DNA of 32,306 nt, taken from Nostoc sp. UCD121. GTDB taxonomy: Bacteria > Cyanobacteriota > Cyanobacteriia > Cyanobacteriales > Nostocaceae. The notes under the pieces were generated by a model that saw only the letters and a list, made by a program, of their open reading frames with translations, had not been told where the DNA came from and did no database searches. Positions 7,337 through 15,912 of this stretch are shown here, piece after piece. The DNA lies in assembly GCF_014222285.1 (NCBI RefSeq), contig NZ_JACKZS010000081.1:1-32306 (forward strand). The letters are read 5' to 3'. Numbering within the stretch: the first letter of the stretch is position 1; each line of letters starts with the position of its first letter. Position numbers and translations under genes: made by a program.

Positions 7337-7712
7337 TGAACCTCCTGTAGGATAAAGACTTACATACTTAGTTGTAAATATGCTCTACAGAATCTAATTA
7401 GTTAATACCCACTGCTGTTTAGTAGACACCACTTTCATGAGTCATTGATATAGGACGGTGATAAATAACATCTGTGATTTACTAAGGTTGCAGTAGTAGC
7501 GCTGGTAAAATCTGTCCTCAACCACCTTATTATTGGCGCTTAACTTAACTTCGCCTGTATTACCTACAAGAGTAATACAGCCCATAAGGCTTTGCAGTCG
7601 GATAAAGTAAGCTTCCTACCGAGTAGGAAAAAGTATTTTGTAGTATTGTGGGTAGGAAGAAGTAGTAAAAATATCGTTATAATGAATTACAAATGATACA
7701 TCAAGTTAGCAA
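7337..7712. promoter_or_regulatory. Leader of the STAND gene with repeated TAGGAA motif
   Basis: 376 bp without a gene. Near its end is an inverted repeat TTCCTAC-CGA-GTAGGAA (7613-7629). Its right arm belongs to a direct repeat: GAGTAGGAAAAAGTA (7621-7635) and GGGTAGGAAGAAGTA (7650-7664), 13 of 15 identical and 29 bp apart. A TATAAT -10 box lies at 7678-7683, 30 nt before the ATG at 7713; no good -35 is visible, which is what an activator-dependent promoter would show. Operator function is inferred from arrangement only. Confidence 0.4.
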
Positions 7713-10070
7713 ATGGGTGTAGAAGAGGCCTTAGAGTTTGTAGATAACTTGGTTTTTCTCCAGACGGGAGAACATCTAGATAAAACTCAAAGGATTATCT
7801 TGCGTAATTTGTGGGAGGATGAAAAGCGGACTTACCAGCATATCGCCAACAGCCGTGGTTATACAGAAGCGCATTTAAAAGCAGTTGGTGCAGAACTTTG
7901 GCATTTACTCTCCAAAGTGCTAGGAGCGAAAGTCTCAAAATCTACCTTTCAAGGCGTAATTCAGGGATTTAGAACAAACCAACAGTCGCAAAAAGCTTCT
8001 CAGATTCCAAATCTAGCGACGAATGGGACTAAACCCCAAGATTTAGATTCTAACTTTGTCGGGCGCGATCGCCAAATAGCCGAACTCCACACCTTATTCA
8101 GTCGGGGAGAAAAAGTTATCCTCATCCAGGGTGAAGGTGGTGTTGGCAAAACAAGATTAGCACGCAAATATTTTAAAAGTCAAAAATTTAATTTTGTCCT
8201 AGAACTGTGGATGGCCACAGAAATCCAAAACCTGACTCCTGTAGAGAGTGTAGTTGAAGAATGGCTACGGCGATACTTTAACGAAGAACCAGGAGGAGAC
8301 TTTGGGATCAGCTTAGAACGACTACGGCGTAAACTCCGAGAACAAACTTCTAAAATTGGGGTATTTATCGATAATCTAGAAACTGCTCTCGATAAAAATG
8401 GTAAGTTCCTAGAATATCGTCGCCCTTATGTTGAGCTATTGAGAGTATTAGCAGACTCGGATGTACATTCAGTTACTCTAGTCACAAGTCGTGAGCGTTT
8501 GCGGGAGTCTAGCCTAGAGGTTTATCTTTACCCACTCGAAGGTTTAGATGATGAAGCATGGCGAGAATTTTTCAGCAGTTGCCACATCAATTGTGATTGT
8601 ACTATTCTCAGTGAAATGTGCAGCGCTTATGGAGGTAACGCCAAAGCAATGCAAATTCTCCGAGGAGCAATATTGACGGATTTTTCTGGTGATATCCATT
8701 CATATTGGCAGGAAAACTCTACAGATTTATTAATAGAAAGAGAATTAAAAGATTTAGTCGCCAGTCAATTTACCCGTCTCCAACAAATTGACTTAGAAGC
8801 CTATCGCCTTCTGTGTCGTTTAGGATGCTATCGTTATCAAGATATTCCTTCACTACCTATCGAGGGAGTTTTATGTTTGCTTTGGGATATACCCGAAAAA
8901 AAACGTAGAGGTGTAATTAAAGCCTTGCACGATTTATCTTTAATAGAATCGAAAAAAGGGCAATACTGGTTACACCCTGTAATTCGTGATGAAGCAGTTA
9001 GTCGGTTAAGGTTAGTCGGTGAAGAATGGGAACTAGTAAACCGAAATGCCGCAGAATTTTGGACAAAGCGAGTTGCGGTAGTAAAAAATATTACAGATGC
9101 CTTGACCGCTTTAGAAGCTTATTATCACTATGTAGAAATTAGCGATTTTGATCGAGCTGGTGATGTAATCTTACAAGGAAGAGGTAAAAAATGGGGTACA
9201 GGTTTACCTTTAGGTTCCTCATTTTACCAATTAGGATTACTTCAAAAAAATTTTTCTGTAATTAAGCGGATAATAGACAATATAGAATCACCAGAAAGAC
9301 TGATTAAACTTTACAATATACTAGGATATACATATCGAATTATTGGTTGCATTCGAGAAGCTATAGATTGCTATAAAAAATCAGAAGAAATATTAGACAA
9401 TTTAGATATAAAACTAATAAAAATTTCTGTATTGTTCAATACAGGACTTTGCAAACTTGATTTATTGGAAATGGAAGCAGCCGAAGATTGTTTTATATCA
9501 GTTTGTAAATTGGCGGAACAAGATAGCAATCTTGATGATTACATGGCATACGCTCAGTGCTGCCTGGCTTTTGTTAAATCATGTTCCGACTTTAAAGAAG
9601 ATGCTTTTTATATTGCAGAAAAGGCATTTTATGCAATATCTTCATCAACTAGAGTGACTTTATGGGGGATTGGGCATAGCTTAATCAGCCTATGTTTAAC
9701 TTACAAAAATTTAGGTAATATTAAAAAGTCTTTTGAACTGTGCCAAAGAGCTATATTTTCTTCCGAAGAGAATAACTTTACTCAGCTTAAAGCTAAAGCT
9801 ATAAGTTGTCTAGCCGGATTATATAGAGAACAAGGAGAATTTGCTAGGGCGCTTTTCCATCATGCAGAAGCGATAGAAATTTTGGATAAAATAGGCGCTA
9901 AATCTAATTTAGCGGAGGCTTACTATCAATTGGCATTGACTCATCAAGAAATGGGTGAAATTGACAATAGTATGAAAAATTTTATGCAGGCGATCGCACT
10001 CTTTAACGAAATGCAAGCACCAAGGCAAGTTGAGAAAGTCCAAATAGCAATGGATTGTTTTGAAAAATAG
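7713..10070 (+). CDS. STAND NTPase with vMAP-type N-domain and TPR-like repeats
   Basis: 785 residues. Residues 1-90 (ALEFVDNLVFLQTGEHLDKT...IANSRGYTEAHLKAVGAELW) match the helical domain at the front of many cyanobacterial signalling proteins, known as the vWA-MoxR-associated (vMAP) N-terminal domain. A short linker leads to an NB-ARC/STAND ATPase: FVGRDRQIAEL, Walker A GEGGVGKT at 140-147, Walker B VFIDN with D220, and a sensor-like VTLVTSRERLRE near 256-267. From about residue 440 the protein is helical, with TPR-like pairs (for example AEAYYQLALTHQEMGEIDNS near the C-terminus). This is the STAND plan: ligand-sensing repeats, a nucleotide switch and an N-terminal adaptor. Relatives are proposed to act in conflict or programmed-death signalling, with the effector recruited through the N-domain. 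No effector enzyme domain is fused. Its ligand and partner are unknown. Confidence 0.85.
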   Translation: MGVEEALEFVDNLVFLQTGEHLDKTQRIILRNLWEDEKRTYQHIANSRGYTEAHLKAVGAELWHLLSKVLGAKVSKSTFQGVIQGFRTNQQSQKASQIPNLATNGTKPQDLDSNFVGRDRQIAELHTLFSRGEKVILIQGEGGVGKTRLARKYFKSQKFNFVLELWMATEIQNLTPVESVVEEWLRRYFNEEPGGDFGISLERLRRKLREQTSKIGVFIDNLETALDKNGKFLEYRRPYVELLRVLADSDVHSVTLVTSRERLRESSLEVYLYPLEGLDDEAWREFFSSCHINCDCTILSEMCSAYGGNAKAMQILRGAILTDFSGDIHSYWQENSTDLLIERELKDLVASQFTRLQQIDLEAYRLLCRLGCYRYQDIPSLPIEGVLCLLWDIPEKKRRGVIKALHDLSLIESKKGQYWLHPVIRDEAVSRLRLVGEEWELVNRNAAEFWTKRVAVVKNITDALTALEAYYHYVEISDFDRAGDVILQGRGKKWGTGLPLGSSFYQLGLLQKNFSVIKRIIDNIESPERLIKLYNILGYTYRIIGCIREAIDCYKKSEEILDNLDIKLIKISVLFNTGLCKLDLLEMEAAEDCFISVCKLAEQDSNLDDYMAYAQCCLAFVKSCSDFKEDAFYIAEKAFYAISSSTRVTLWGIGHSLISLCLTYKNLGNIKKSFELCQRAIFSSEENNFTQLKAKAISCLAGLYREQGEFARALFHHAEAIEILDKIGAKSNLAEAYYQLALTHQEMGEIDNSMKNFMQAIALFNEMQAPRQVEKVQIAMDCFEK

Positions 10071-10235
10071 GCAATAATACTCGATTTTACTGTTAATTCC
10101 TGTTTTTTCATTTAGATATGAAGTCTTTGGAGTGACAGTTTGGCGGTAACTGGGGAATTTATGCAGTGATCGCTTCTAAAGAGGGCTGTTGTCTCCATAA
10201 TATAGATACAGGGAGTGTGATAATTAGAGGTTTTT

Positions 10236-10778
10236 ATGTCCCTAACGCTTGAAGACTTTGAAAAAATGCAGCAACAGCACCCTGATTATCGTATGGAACT
10301 AGTCAAGGGTAATATTATTGTCATGAGTCCATCAGGATATGAATCAGATGAAGTAGCAGCCGAAATGGTGGCGCAGTTACGTAACTGGGTTAGACCGCGT
10401 AAATTAGGACGAACAGCAGCTTCTAGCGCTGGTTTCAGATTGCCAAATTCAGATTTACGCGCACCGGATGCTTCATTTGTTTTAGCTGAACGCTTGCGTC
10501 GCAGTCCCAAGTCTTTTGCTCAATTAGCTCCTGATTTGACTGTCGAGGTGAAGTCCCCTAGTGATAATTTAGAGGATTTGAGAGCCAAAATTCAAGAATT
10601 TCTGAGTTTGGGAACTAAGGTAGGAATTTTACTCAATCCAGATGAGCGGCTTGTTGAAGTTTACAACCCTGGACAAGAAGCAATAATACTTCGTGATGGC
10701 GATATTTTAACAGTTCCCAATTTGCTCCCAGGGTGGGAAGTACCCATTGCCGATTTGTGGCCTTTAGAGTTTGATTAG
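10236..10778 (+). CDS. Uma2 family protein (intact)
   Basis: 180 residues; ATG at 10236 with AGAGG 5 nt upstream. The Uma2/DUF820 core of the restriction-endonuclease fold is complete: E21 in the first helix region, D78 in LRAPDASFV, and E104-x-K106 in LTVEVKSPSD, followed by the usual AKIQEFLSLGTKVGILLNPD segment. Length is normal. Whether these proteins cut DNA in vivo is not established; they are often assumed to be nucleases, sometimes transposon-linked. It lies 165 bp after the STAND gene on the same strand with no obvious terminator between, so partial read-through is possible, but functional linkage is speculative. Confidence 0.85.
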   Translation: MSLTLEDFEKMQQQHPDYRMELVKGNIIVMSPSGYESDEVAAEMVAQLRNWVRPRKLGRTAASSAGFRLPNSDLRAPDASFVLAERLRRSPKSFAQLAPDLTVEVKSPSDNLEDLRAKIQEFLSLGTKVGILLNPDERLVEVYNPGQEAIILRDGDILTVPNLLPGWEVPIADLWPLEFD

Positions 10779-10824
10779 GATAGTGGTAAAAGATCCTACA
10801 GATGTAGATGGATAAAACTAAATG

Positions 10825-11631
10825 TTATGGATTACTATGTAATCCTTTAACCTTTAGAAGTTTAAAAACTACCGAATAGGGACGTGTTTTAGAATTGAAG
10901 AGCTTCCGCTCATTTCCGGCAAGATGATATCGCTCTGGGGTAATTCTTGGTTCTTCAAATTCGTCCACAGAAAAACCTGCTGCCTTGAAGACTTTCCAGT
11001 AATCGGAAAGAGGGCGGTGGAACCAGATAAATGGTGTTGTAAAATGATTCCAGGGTTCGTCGTTGTGTTGTGTTCTTTCAAAGTAAGAAGAAGCCCAACT
11101 ATAAGAAACTGCCCCATCTTCATTTACAGTCGTCGAGTTGCCTTGGGGAAAGCAAGGATGTGAAAACACAAGGATTGCAATACCAGTAGGCTTAAGAACA
11201 CGATTGAATGCCCTTATAGCTCCTTCGAAATCGAGCAAATCCATGAGAACATAATTTGAGACGATCATATCAAATTGCTCATCTGCAAGCGACTTTAGTT
11301 CAGTGCATGAATCCAAATGAAAATCTATATCTAGATTATTTTGGCTAGCTCTGAATTTGGCAATTTCTATCATCTGAGGTGAAAAATCTATACCAGTTAC
11401 ACTGGCCCCTTTCAGACAAAGCTGGCGTGCTAGATATCCTGTACCACAACCAGCATCGAGGACAGACAATCCTGCAACGTTACCAGCGAAACTCCATAGT
11501 ACTGGATCTGAGTTCAAAATTCGATTGCTGTCACCATCATCCCCAACTTGAATATCCCAGTCTTTAGCTCTATGATCCCAGAGTTGAAGTATTTCTTGCT
11601 CGTCAAAGTTTGGCATGATTTCTTCAGTCAT
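10825..11631 (-). CDS. Class I SAM-dependent methyltransferase
   Basis: 268 residues. The start at 11631 is backed by AGGAGG 6 nt upstream. The Rossmann motif I VLDAGCGTGYLARQL is near residues 58-72, followed by the acidic residue of strand 2 in VTGIDFS; motif IV-like FDMIVSNYVLMDL and the post-motif LKPTGIAILVFSHPCF are also present. The fold and cofactor are clear, the substrate is not; the architecture resembles small-molecule or ubiquinone/biotin-type (UbiG/BioC-like) methyltransferases. It converges with the Uma2 gene (46-bp gap) and has no other co-directional neighbour, so context does not help. Confidence 0.82.
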   Translation of the reverse strand: MTEEIMPNFDEQEILQLWDHRAKDWDIQVGDDGDSNRILNSDPVLWSFAGNVAGLSVLDAGCGTGYLARQLCLKGASVTGIDFSPQMIEIAKFRASQNNLDIDFHLDSCTELKSLADEQFDMIVSNYVLMDLLDFEGAIRAFNRVLKPTGIAILVFSHPCFPQGNSTTVNEDGAVSYSWASSYFERTQHNDEPWNHFTTPFIWFHRPLSDYWKVFKAAGFSVDEFEEPRITPERYHLAGNERKLFNSKTRPYSVVFKLLKVKGLHSNP

Positions 11632-11900
11632 ATCTTCCTCCTGAAAAGAATTACTTAACAGAACTAAATTATTTTTACATAGATATCTGCTGAACTTTAT
11701 GCTTTATGGTAGTGTTGTGCAACATTTAATACCTAGAGTGAATTGGGAGAGTAAACTTTTGATAGGCAAAATTTGGTTGGTGGCGGTAAAGGATAAAACT
11801 ATAAAAATTTGGCAACTGCCATAGTGATTTAGTTCCTCATCAACTGAGTGACGGTAGAATATACCTAATTTATAATTTTCATAGCTTCAAAAGCCTAACC

Positions 11901-12647
11901 ATGACGATGCATCCTACACTCCAACGTGCATTTACTAGCCGCCGCGTTCTGAAAGTGATTAGCGGCTTGAATAACTTCGACGCTGCTAGCGTTGCTGCGA
12001 CTGTCAAAGCTGCTGAATTTGGCGGTGCTACTTTTGTTGATATTGCCGCCGATCGCGCTTTGGTACAGTTAGCTAAAAGTTTTACAAAATTACCAATTTG
12101 TGTTTCAGCAGTAGAACCAGAAAAATTTGTGCAAGCTGTAGCAGCTGGTGCTGATTTAATTGAAATCGGAAATTTCGATTCCTTCTATGCTCAAGGTCGC
12201 CGCTTTGAGGCTCCAGAAGTGCTAGCGCTGACTAAACAAACCCGCGCTCTTTTCCCAGAAATCACCTTATCTGTCACCGTTCCCCACATTTTGGAACTAG
12301 ATCAACAGGTGCAGTTAGCAGAAGAGCTGGTGAAAGCTGGAGCAGATATTATCCAAACCGAAGGCGGTACTAGCAGTAACCCAGTTCACCCTGGAACTTT
12401 AGGATTAATTGAAAAAGCTGCTCCCACCTTGGCAGCAGCTTTTGAGATTTCTCGTGTGGTGTCAGTGCCAGTATTGTGTGCTTCAGGCATTTCTAACGTT
12501 ACAGCACCATTAGCGATCGCTGCTGGTGCAGCTGGTGTTGGTGTTGGTTCCGCCATCAACCAACTCAATAGTGAAATAGCAATGATTGCTGCTGTGCGTG
12601 GCTTAGTAGAAGCTTTGACGACTGCAAGAGTGCTAACTCAGAAGTAA
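11901..12647 (+). CDS. Ycf23-like (DUF561) TIM-barrel protein
   Basis: 248 residues from ATG 11901 (a second in-frame ATG is at 11907; no clear Shine-Dalgarno). It reads as a small (beta/alpha)8 barrel: LKVISGLNNFD, GATFVDIAAD, AGADLIEIGNFD, AGADIIQTEGGTSS, VPVLCASGI and a phosphate-binding-like AAGAAGVGVGSAIN near the C-terminus. This matches the Ycf23/DUF561 family found in cyanobacteria and in red-algal plastids, whose function is unknown. It lies alone on the plus strand, convergent with the aminotransferase gene. Confidence 0.85.
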   Translation: MTMHPTLQRAFTSRRVLKVISGLNNFDAASVAATVKAAEFGGATFVDIAADRALVQLAKSFTKLPICVSAVEPEKFVQAVAAGADLIEIGNFDSFYAQGRRFEAPEVLALTKQTRALFPEITLSVTVPHILELDQQVQLAEELVKAGADIIQTEGGTSSNPVHPGTLGLIEKAAPTLAAAFEISRVVSVPVLCASGISNVTAPLAIAAGAAGVGVGSAINQLNSEIAMIAAVRGLVEALTTARVLTQK

Positions 12648-12669
12648 GAAGTAGGGAGTGGGTGTTGGG

Positions 12670-12768
12670 CATTGAAAAGAGGCAGAGGTGCAGGGGGCAG
12701 AGGGGAAAACTCTTCTCCCTTTCTCCCTGCTCCCTTTCCCCCCTCTCCTCCTCCACTCCCCTCACCCC
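12670..12768. repeat. Purine-rich/pyrimidine-rich tract between convergent genes
   Basis: A purine-rich segment (about 12674-12708, AGAGG/CAGGGGG runs) is followed by a pyrimidine-rich one (about 12714-12765, CTCC/CCCTT runs) that is partly its reverse complement. Such GGAG/CAGGGG strings are frequent in Nostoc spacers. Between the converging ends of the genes 11901-12647 and 12762-13910 it may fold and stop transcription in both directions. Confidence 0.45.
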
Positions 12769-13910
12769 AAACAATCCTTCAACGCATAAATAACTTGGTC
12801 TTGCTGGTGCTGTGTCAATTCTGGGAACATGGGCAAAGCTATGACTTCATGACAAGCTTGCTCTGCTATTGGTAAGTCCCCAATTTGATAGCCCAGATTT
12901 TGATAAACTGGCTGCAAATGTAAAGGGTAGGGGTAATAAATCATTGAACTTACGCCCTGGTCTTGTAATTGATTACGCACCCAATCTCGATATTTGGCAC
13001 TAGAACCATTTCGCCCTTCACCTGAGATGCGAACAGTGTATTGATTCCATACCCCAATACCTCCAGGTAATTCTTGAGGCGGGACAATTCCCGGAATTTG
13101 GCTAAGGAACTGATAGTAATAGTTGGCGATATCTCGGCGGCGATCGTTCCAAGTATCTAAATAACGCAGCTTAATCTGCAATATGGCTGCTTGGAGAGCA
13201 TCCAAGCGGCTATTTACACCGATTTCCTCGTGTAAATATCTAACTTTACTACCATGCTCCCGGAGTATTCGCAGTTTAGTAGCGATCGCAGGATCATTAG
13301 TCGTTATAGCTCCGCCATCGCCGCAACCACCAAGATTTTTGGTAGGGTAGAAACTAAAGCAACCAATATGTCCAATACTTCCTACTTTTTCATTGGCCCA
13401 CATTGCGCCTGTAGACTGAGCGCAATCTTCAATTATTGACAAATTGTGGGATTGAGCGATCGCCATCAATGATGTCATATCCACAGGTTGTCCAAATAGG
13501 TGAACCGGGATAATCGCTTTAGTTTTAGGTGTAATCGCTGCTGCTACTTGCTCCACATCCAAATTAAACGTAGTAGCGTCAATGTCAACGAAAACAGGTT
13601 TTGCACCCACGGCGCTAATTACTTCAGATGTAGCAATAAAGGTGAAAGGCGTTGTAATCACTTCATCGCCTGCACCAATTTCCAAGACTCGTAACGCTAA
13701 GTAGAGCGCATCAGTACCAGAATTACAAGCCACACATTGAGTAACAGTATTATAAGCAGCAAATTGTTGCTCAAAGCTTTCAACTAGGGGGCCGCCAATA
13801 TAGCGGCCAGAAGCCAGAACCTCTAAAACGGCTGCACTTACTTCTGCTTCGATGGTGGTGTATTGCTGCTTGATATCAAAGGCAGGGATGGGATTTACAC
13901 TTTGGATCAT
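12762..13910 (-). CDS. DegT/DnrJ/EryC1/StrS family PLP aminotransferase
   Basis: 382 residues, full length for the family. These enzymes transfer an amino group from glutamate to keto-sugars (or act in related PLP reactions) for surface polysaccharides, glycolipids or natural products. Visible hallmarks: PLP-binding ACNSGTDAL (61-69), TTPFTFIATSEVI, D162 in IIEDCAQSTGA, and the catalytic lysine K191 in SFYPTKNLGG, followed by GDGGAITTN. The C-terminal substrate region (VWNQYTVRI, then MIYYPYPLHLQP) is also complete. No nucleotide-sugar dehydratase or epimerase lies beside it, so the amino-sugar product cannot be named. The ATG at 13910 lacks a strong ribosome-binding site. Confidence 0.9.
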   Translation of the reverse strand: MIQSVNPIPAFDIKQQYTTIEAEVSAAVLEVLASGRYIGGPLVESFEQQFAAYNTVTQCVACNSGTDALYLALRVLEIGAGDEVITTPFTFIATSEVISAVGAKPVFVDIDATTFNLDVEQVAAAITPKTKAIIPVHLFGQPVDMTSLMAIAQSHNLSIIEDCAQSTGAMWANEKVGSIGHIGCFSFYPTKNLGGCGDGGAITTNDPAIATKLRILREHGSKVRYLHEEIGVNSRLDALQAAILQIKLRYLDTWNDRRRDIANYYYQFLSQIPGIVPPQELPGGIGVWNQYTVRISGEGRNGSSAKYRDWVRNQLQDQGVSSMIYYPYPLHLQPVYQNLGYQIGDLPIAEQACHEVIALPMFPELTQHQQDQVIYALKDCLG

Positions 13911-14238
13911 GAGTTCTCATTTTATCGGGAGATACAAAGGATGCACTTCGAGAGTCAATTTTTGCTGATTGAATTGTTAATCAAAAAGGAGCAACTAAGA
14001 GACTATCGCCTAAGATACGCATCTATTAGGGTTTTTACTTAAATTGTGGCGCGGTAGACTACCGCACATTTAATTTACAGATAGTAGACATACTAGGAGT
14101 TTGCCATGTTAAGGTTGTACCATTTTTTAATTTTGAATTGATGAAGGTGATATATATCAACCAAGATCCAACACATCGGATCAAAGTTCCAGGTGTGTGA
14201 ACTGCTTTGAGAAGAAAATACTAGGAGATAGAAAACCC
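13911..14238. other. Intergenic region between divergent genes
   Basis: 328 bp. It must contain promoters for both the aminotransferase (minus) and the permease (plus). A 15-bp palindrome GCGGTAG-A-CTACCGC (14051-14065) lies near the middle and could be an operator or small repeat. No reading frame of note apart from the upstream GTG extension of the permease frame to 14197. Confidence 0.45.
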
Positions 14239-15015
14239 ATGCAGGATATGATAAAGCTGGATTTCGTGGATTTAGCTATTGCTATGGGATTGATGGCGAT
14301 CGCCATTGGTTTATCTGCCTGGGAAAAATTAGGATTAGAGTTGAACCTAGCCCTAGCTACTGGGAGAACCATCTTACAACTTCTTGTATTGGGATACATT
14401 TTAGATTTCATCTTAGCTTTAGACAATGCTTGGGCAGTTTTGGTGCTATTAGCAATAATGCTGACAATTACGGCGATTGTCGCACGAAATCGCATCAGCC
14501 AAAAAATTCCTCATTTGCTGCCTTTGGTGTGGGGTGCAATTTTAATTAGTACCGTCCTGACAGTGTTTTACACCAACTTCTTGATTATTCAACCAGACAG
14601 ATGGTATGAACCACAGTATATAATCCCCTTAGTAGGGATAGTTTTAGGTAATGCGACCAATGCAGCTGCGATCGCAGGTGAGCGTCTTGTCAGCACCATT
14701 AATTCCAGCCATCTCGAAATAGAAACCCACTTGAGCTTAGGTGCAACGCCCCAGCAAGCAGTTAGCCAGTATCGCAAAGATGCCATCAGAGCCGGATTGC
14801 TCCCTACTCTCAATCAAATGATTCTCATCGGGATGGTGGCAATACCAGGAATAACCACCGGACAGTTACTAGCTGGTGTGAAACCTCTCGATGCTGTATC
14901 TTACGAAATTTTGATTATCTTTATGGTTGCTTTCGCTAACTTGTTGACAACAATTTTGCTTACCAGGGGGTTGTGTCGTCAGTTTTTCAATTCCGCCGCA
15001 CAGTTAGTCAGTTAA
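14239..15015 (+). CDS. FetB/UPF0014 family ABC transporter permease
   Basis: 258 residues from the ATG at 14239, preceded by AGGAG 11 nt upstream; ATG 14248 or GTG 14197 are alternatives. About seven hydrophobic segments are visible. The family marks are clear: AWEKLGLELNLALATGRTIL with LQLLVLGYIL near the N-terminus, IPLVGIVLGNATNAAAIAGER in the middle, and IRAGLLPTLNQMILIGMVAI followed by PGITTGQLLAG. In E. coli FetB pairs with the ATPase FetA in iron export and peroxide resistance. No FetA-like ATPase lies in this window, so the partner is encoded elsewhere. Substrate is inferred from family only. Confidence 0.85.
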   Translation: MQDMIKLDFVDLAIAMGLMAIAIGLSAWEKLGLELNLALATGRTILQLLVLGYILDFILALDNAWAVLVLLAIMLTITAIVARNRISQKIPHLLPLVWGAILISTVLTVFYTNFLIIQPDRWYEPQYIIPLVGIVLGNATNAAAIAGERLVSTINSSHLEIETHLSLGATPQQAVSQYRKDAIRAGLLPTLNQMILIGMVAIPGITTGQLLAGVKPLDAVSYEILIIFMVAFANLLTTILLTRGLCRQFFNSAAQLVS

Positions 15016-15401
15016 ACAAGTCTTCAATTACGAGCCAAGGAAGCTGATACCCAAATCAATAATAGGACTAGTACTCTGTCAAGGTGATTAGTAAAATCTT
15101 TTTTTTCTCTCTGCGCTACGCCAGTTGCTACAAGTCGGAGAACCCGCCCAACGCACTGGCTTCTCTGTGCCTCTGCGGTTTAAAAATGATTTTTCGGCGT
15201 TGCTTGCGGTGTCCAAGCACTTGTAATCTCTACTAAAAAACTTGTAATTTTAATCCCATCGGACTAATTTACACAAGAATATCTAATCTCATAGAAATTA
15301 TATATTCCTCCGATCGCATGAGTACAGAATTCAGTAATCTTGGCACACTGGTATCCTAGAAGTTAAAAATTTAATGACTTCTAGAAGTGTCGGAGGTAAA
15401 T
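15016..15401. other. Intergenic region with interspersed repeat
   Basis: 386 bp. The first half carries the repeat at 15107-15182; the rest is AT-rich and presumably contains the promoter of the pentapeptide-repeat gene. No further gene or RNA recognised. Confidence 0.45.
15107..15182. repeat. Nostoc-type interspersed repeat
   Basis: A CTCTCTGCG ... CTCTGTGCCTCTGCGG host sequence is interrupted by an insert bounded by the inverted hexamers GCCAGT (15120-15125) and ACTGGC (15155-15160). I recognise the insert (TTGCTACAAGTCGG, then AACCCGCCCAACGC) as a short element that recurs in Nostoc spacers. The nested arrangement suggests one small repeat inserted in another. Confidence 0.55.
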
Positions 15402-15842
15402 ATGAAACGAATTTTTTTGACGGCAGCAGCCTTACTCAGCACGCTATCTTTAGCTGCTCCCCTTTCCGTCAAAGCAGAAAACTCCGCCCCTGTCCGGCGC
15501 TTGCTGGAAACTAGAGAATGTTTTGGATGTAATTTAGCGGGAGCAAACCTCAAAGGCGCTCATTTGATAGGAGTTGACCTCAGAAATGCAAATTTAAAAG
15601 GAGCTAATCTTGAAAGTGCTAACCTAGAAGGTGCTGATTTAACTGGTGCAAATTTAAAGTCTGCTAATCTCACAGATGCTTTTGTCAGTGGTACTAGCCT
15701 AAATAATGCTAATCTCACCAATGTTGATTTGAGTAATGCTCATTTATATAATACTGACGTAGATGGCGCAGTTTTGGCTAATATTGATTTAACTGGTGCA
15801 GATGTATTCAATACTGCCATTAGCGTCGGTGGTGAATATTAA
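15402..15842 (+). CDS. Secreted pentapeptide-repeat protein
   Basis: 146 residues from ATG 15402, with GGAGG 5 nt upstream; an upstream in-frame GTG (15387) would overlap that site and is rejected. Residues 1-25 form a signal peptide (MKRIFLTAAALLSTLSLAAP, then LSVKA, cleavage before EN). After a short linker with C-F-G-C come about 18 consecutive A(N/D)LxG-type pentapeptides (ANLKGAHLIGVDLRNANLKG...), which fold as a right-handed quadrilateral beta-helix. Such proteins are numerous in cyanobacteria, and export signals place this one in the periplasm or thylakoid lumen. The CxxC at the helix cap may form a disulfide. Biochemical role unknown. Confidence 0.88.
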   Translation: MKRIFLTAAALLSTLSLAAPLSVKAENSAPVRRLLETRECFGCNLAGANLKGAHLIGVDLRNANLKGANLESANLEGADLTGANLKSANLTDAFVSGTSLNNANLTNVDLSNAHLYNTDVDGAVLANIDLTGADVFNTAISVGGEY

Positions 15843-15912
15843 TGGTGATTCATGATTTTAAAGTGATGAGTTAAGAGTTAAATTCAACTCCTAACTCTGC
15901 ACTTTTCAAGCT

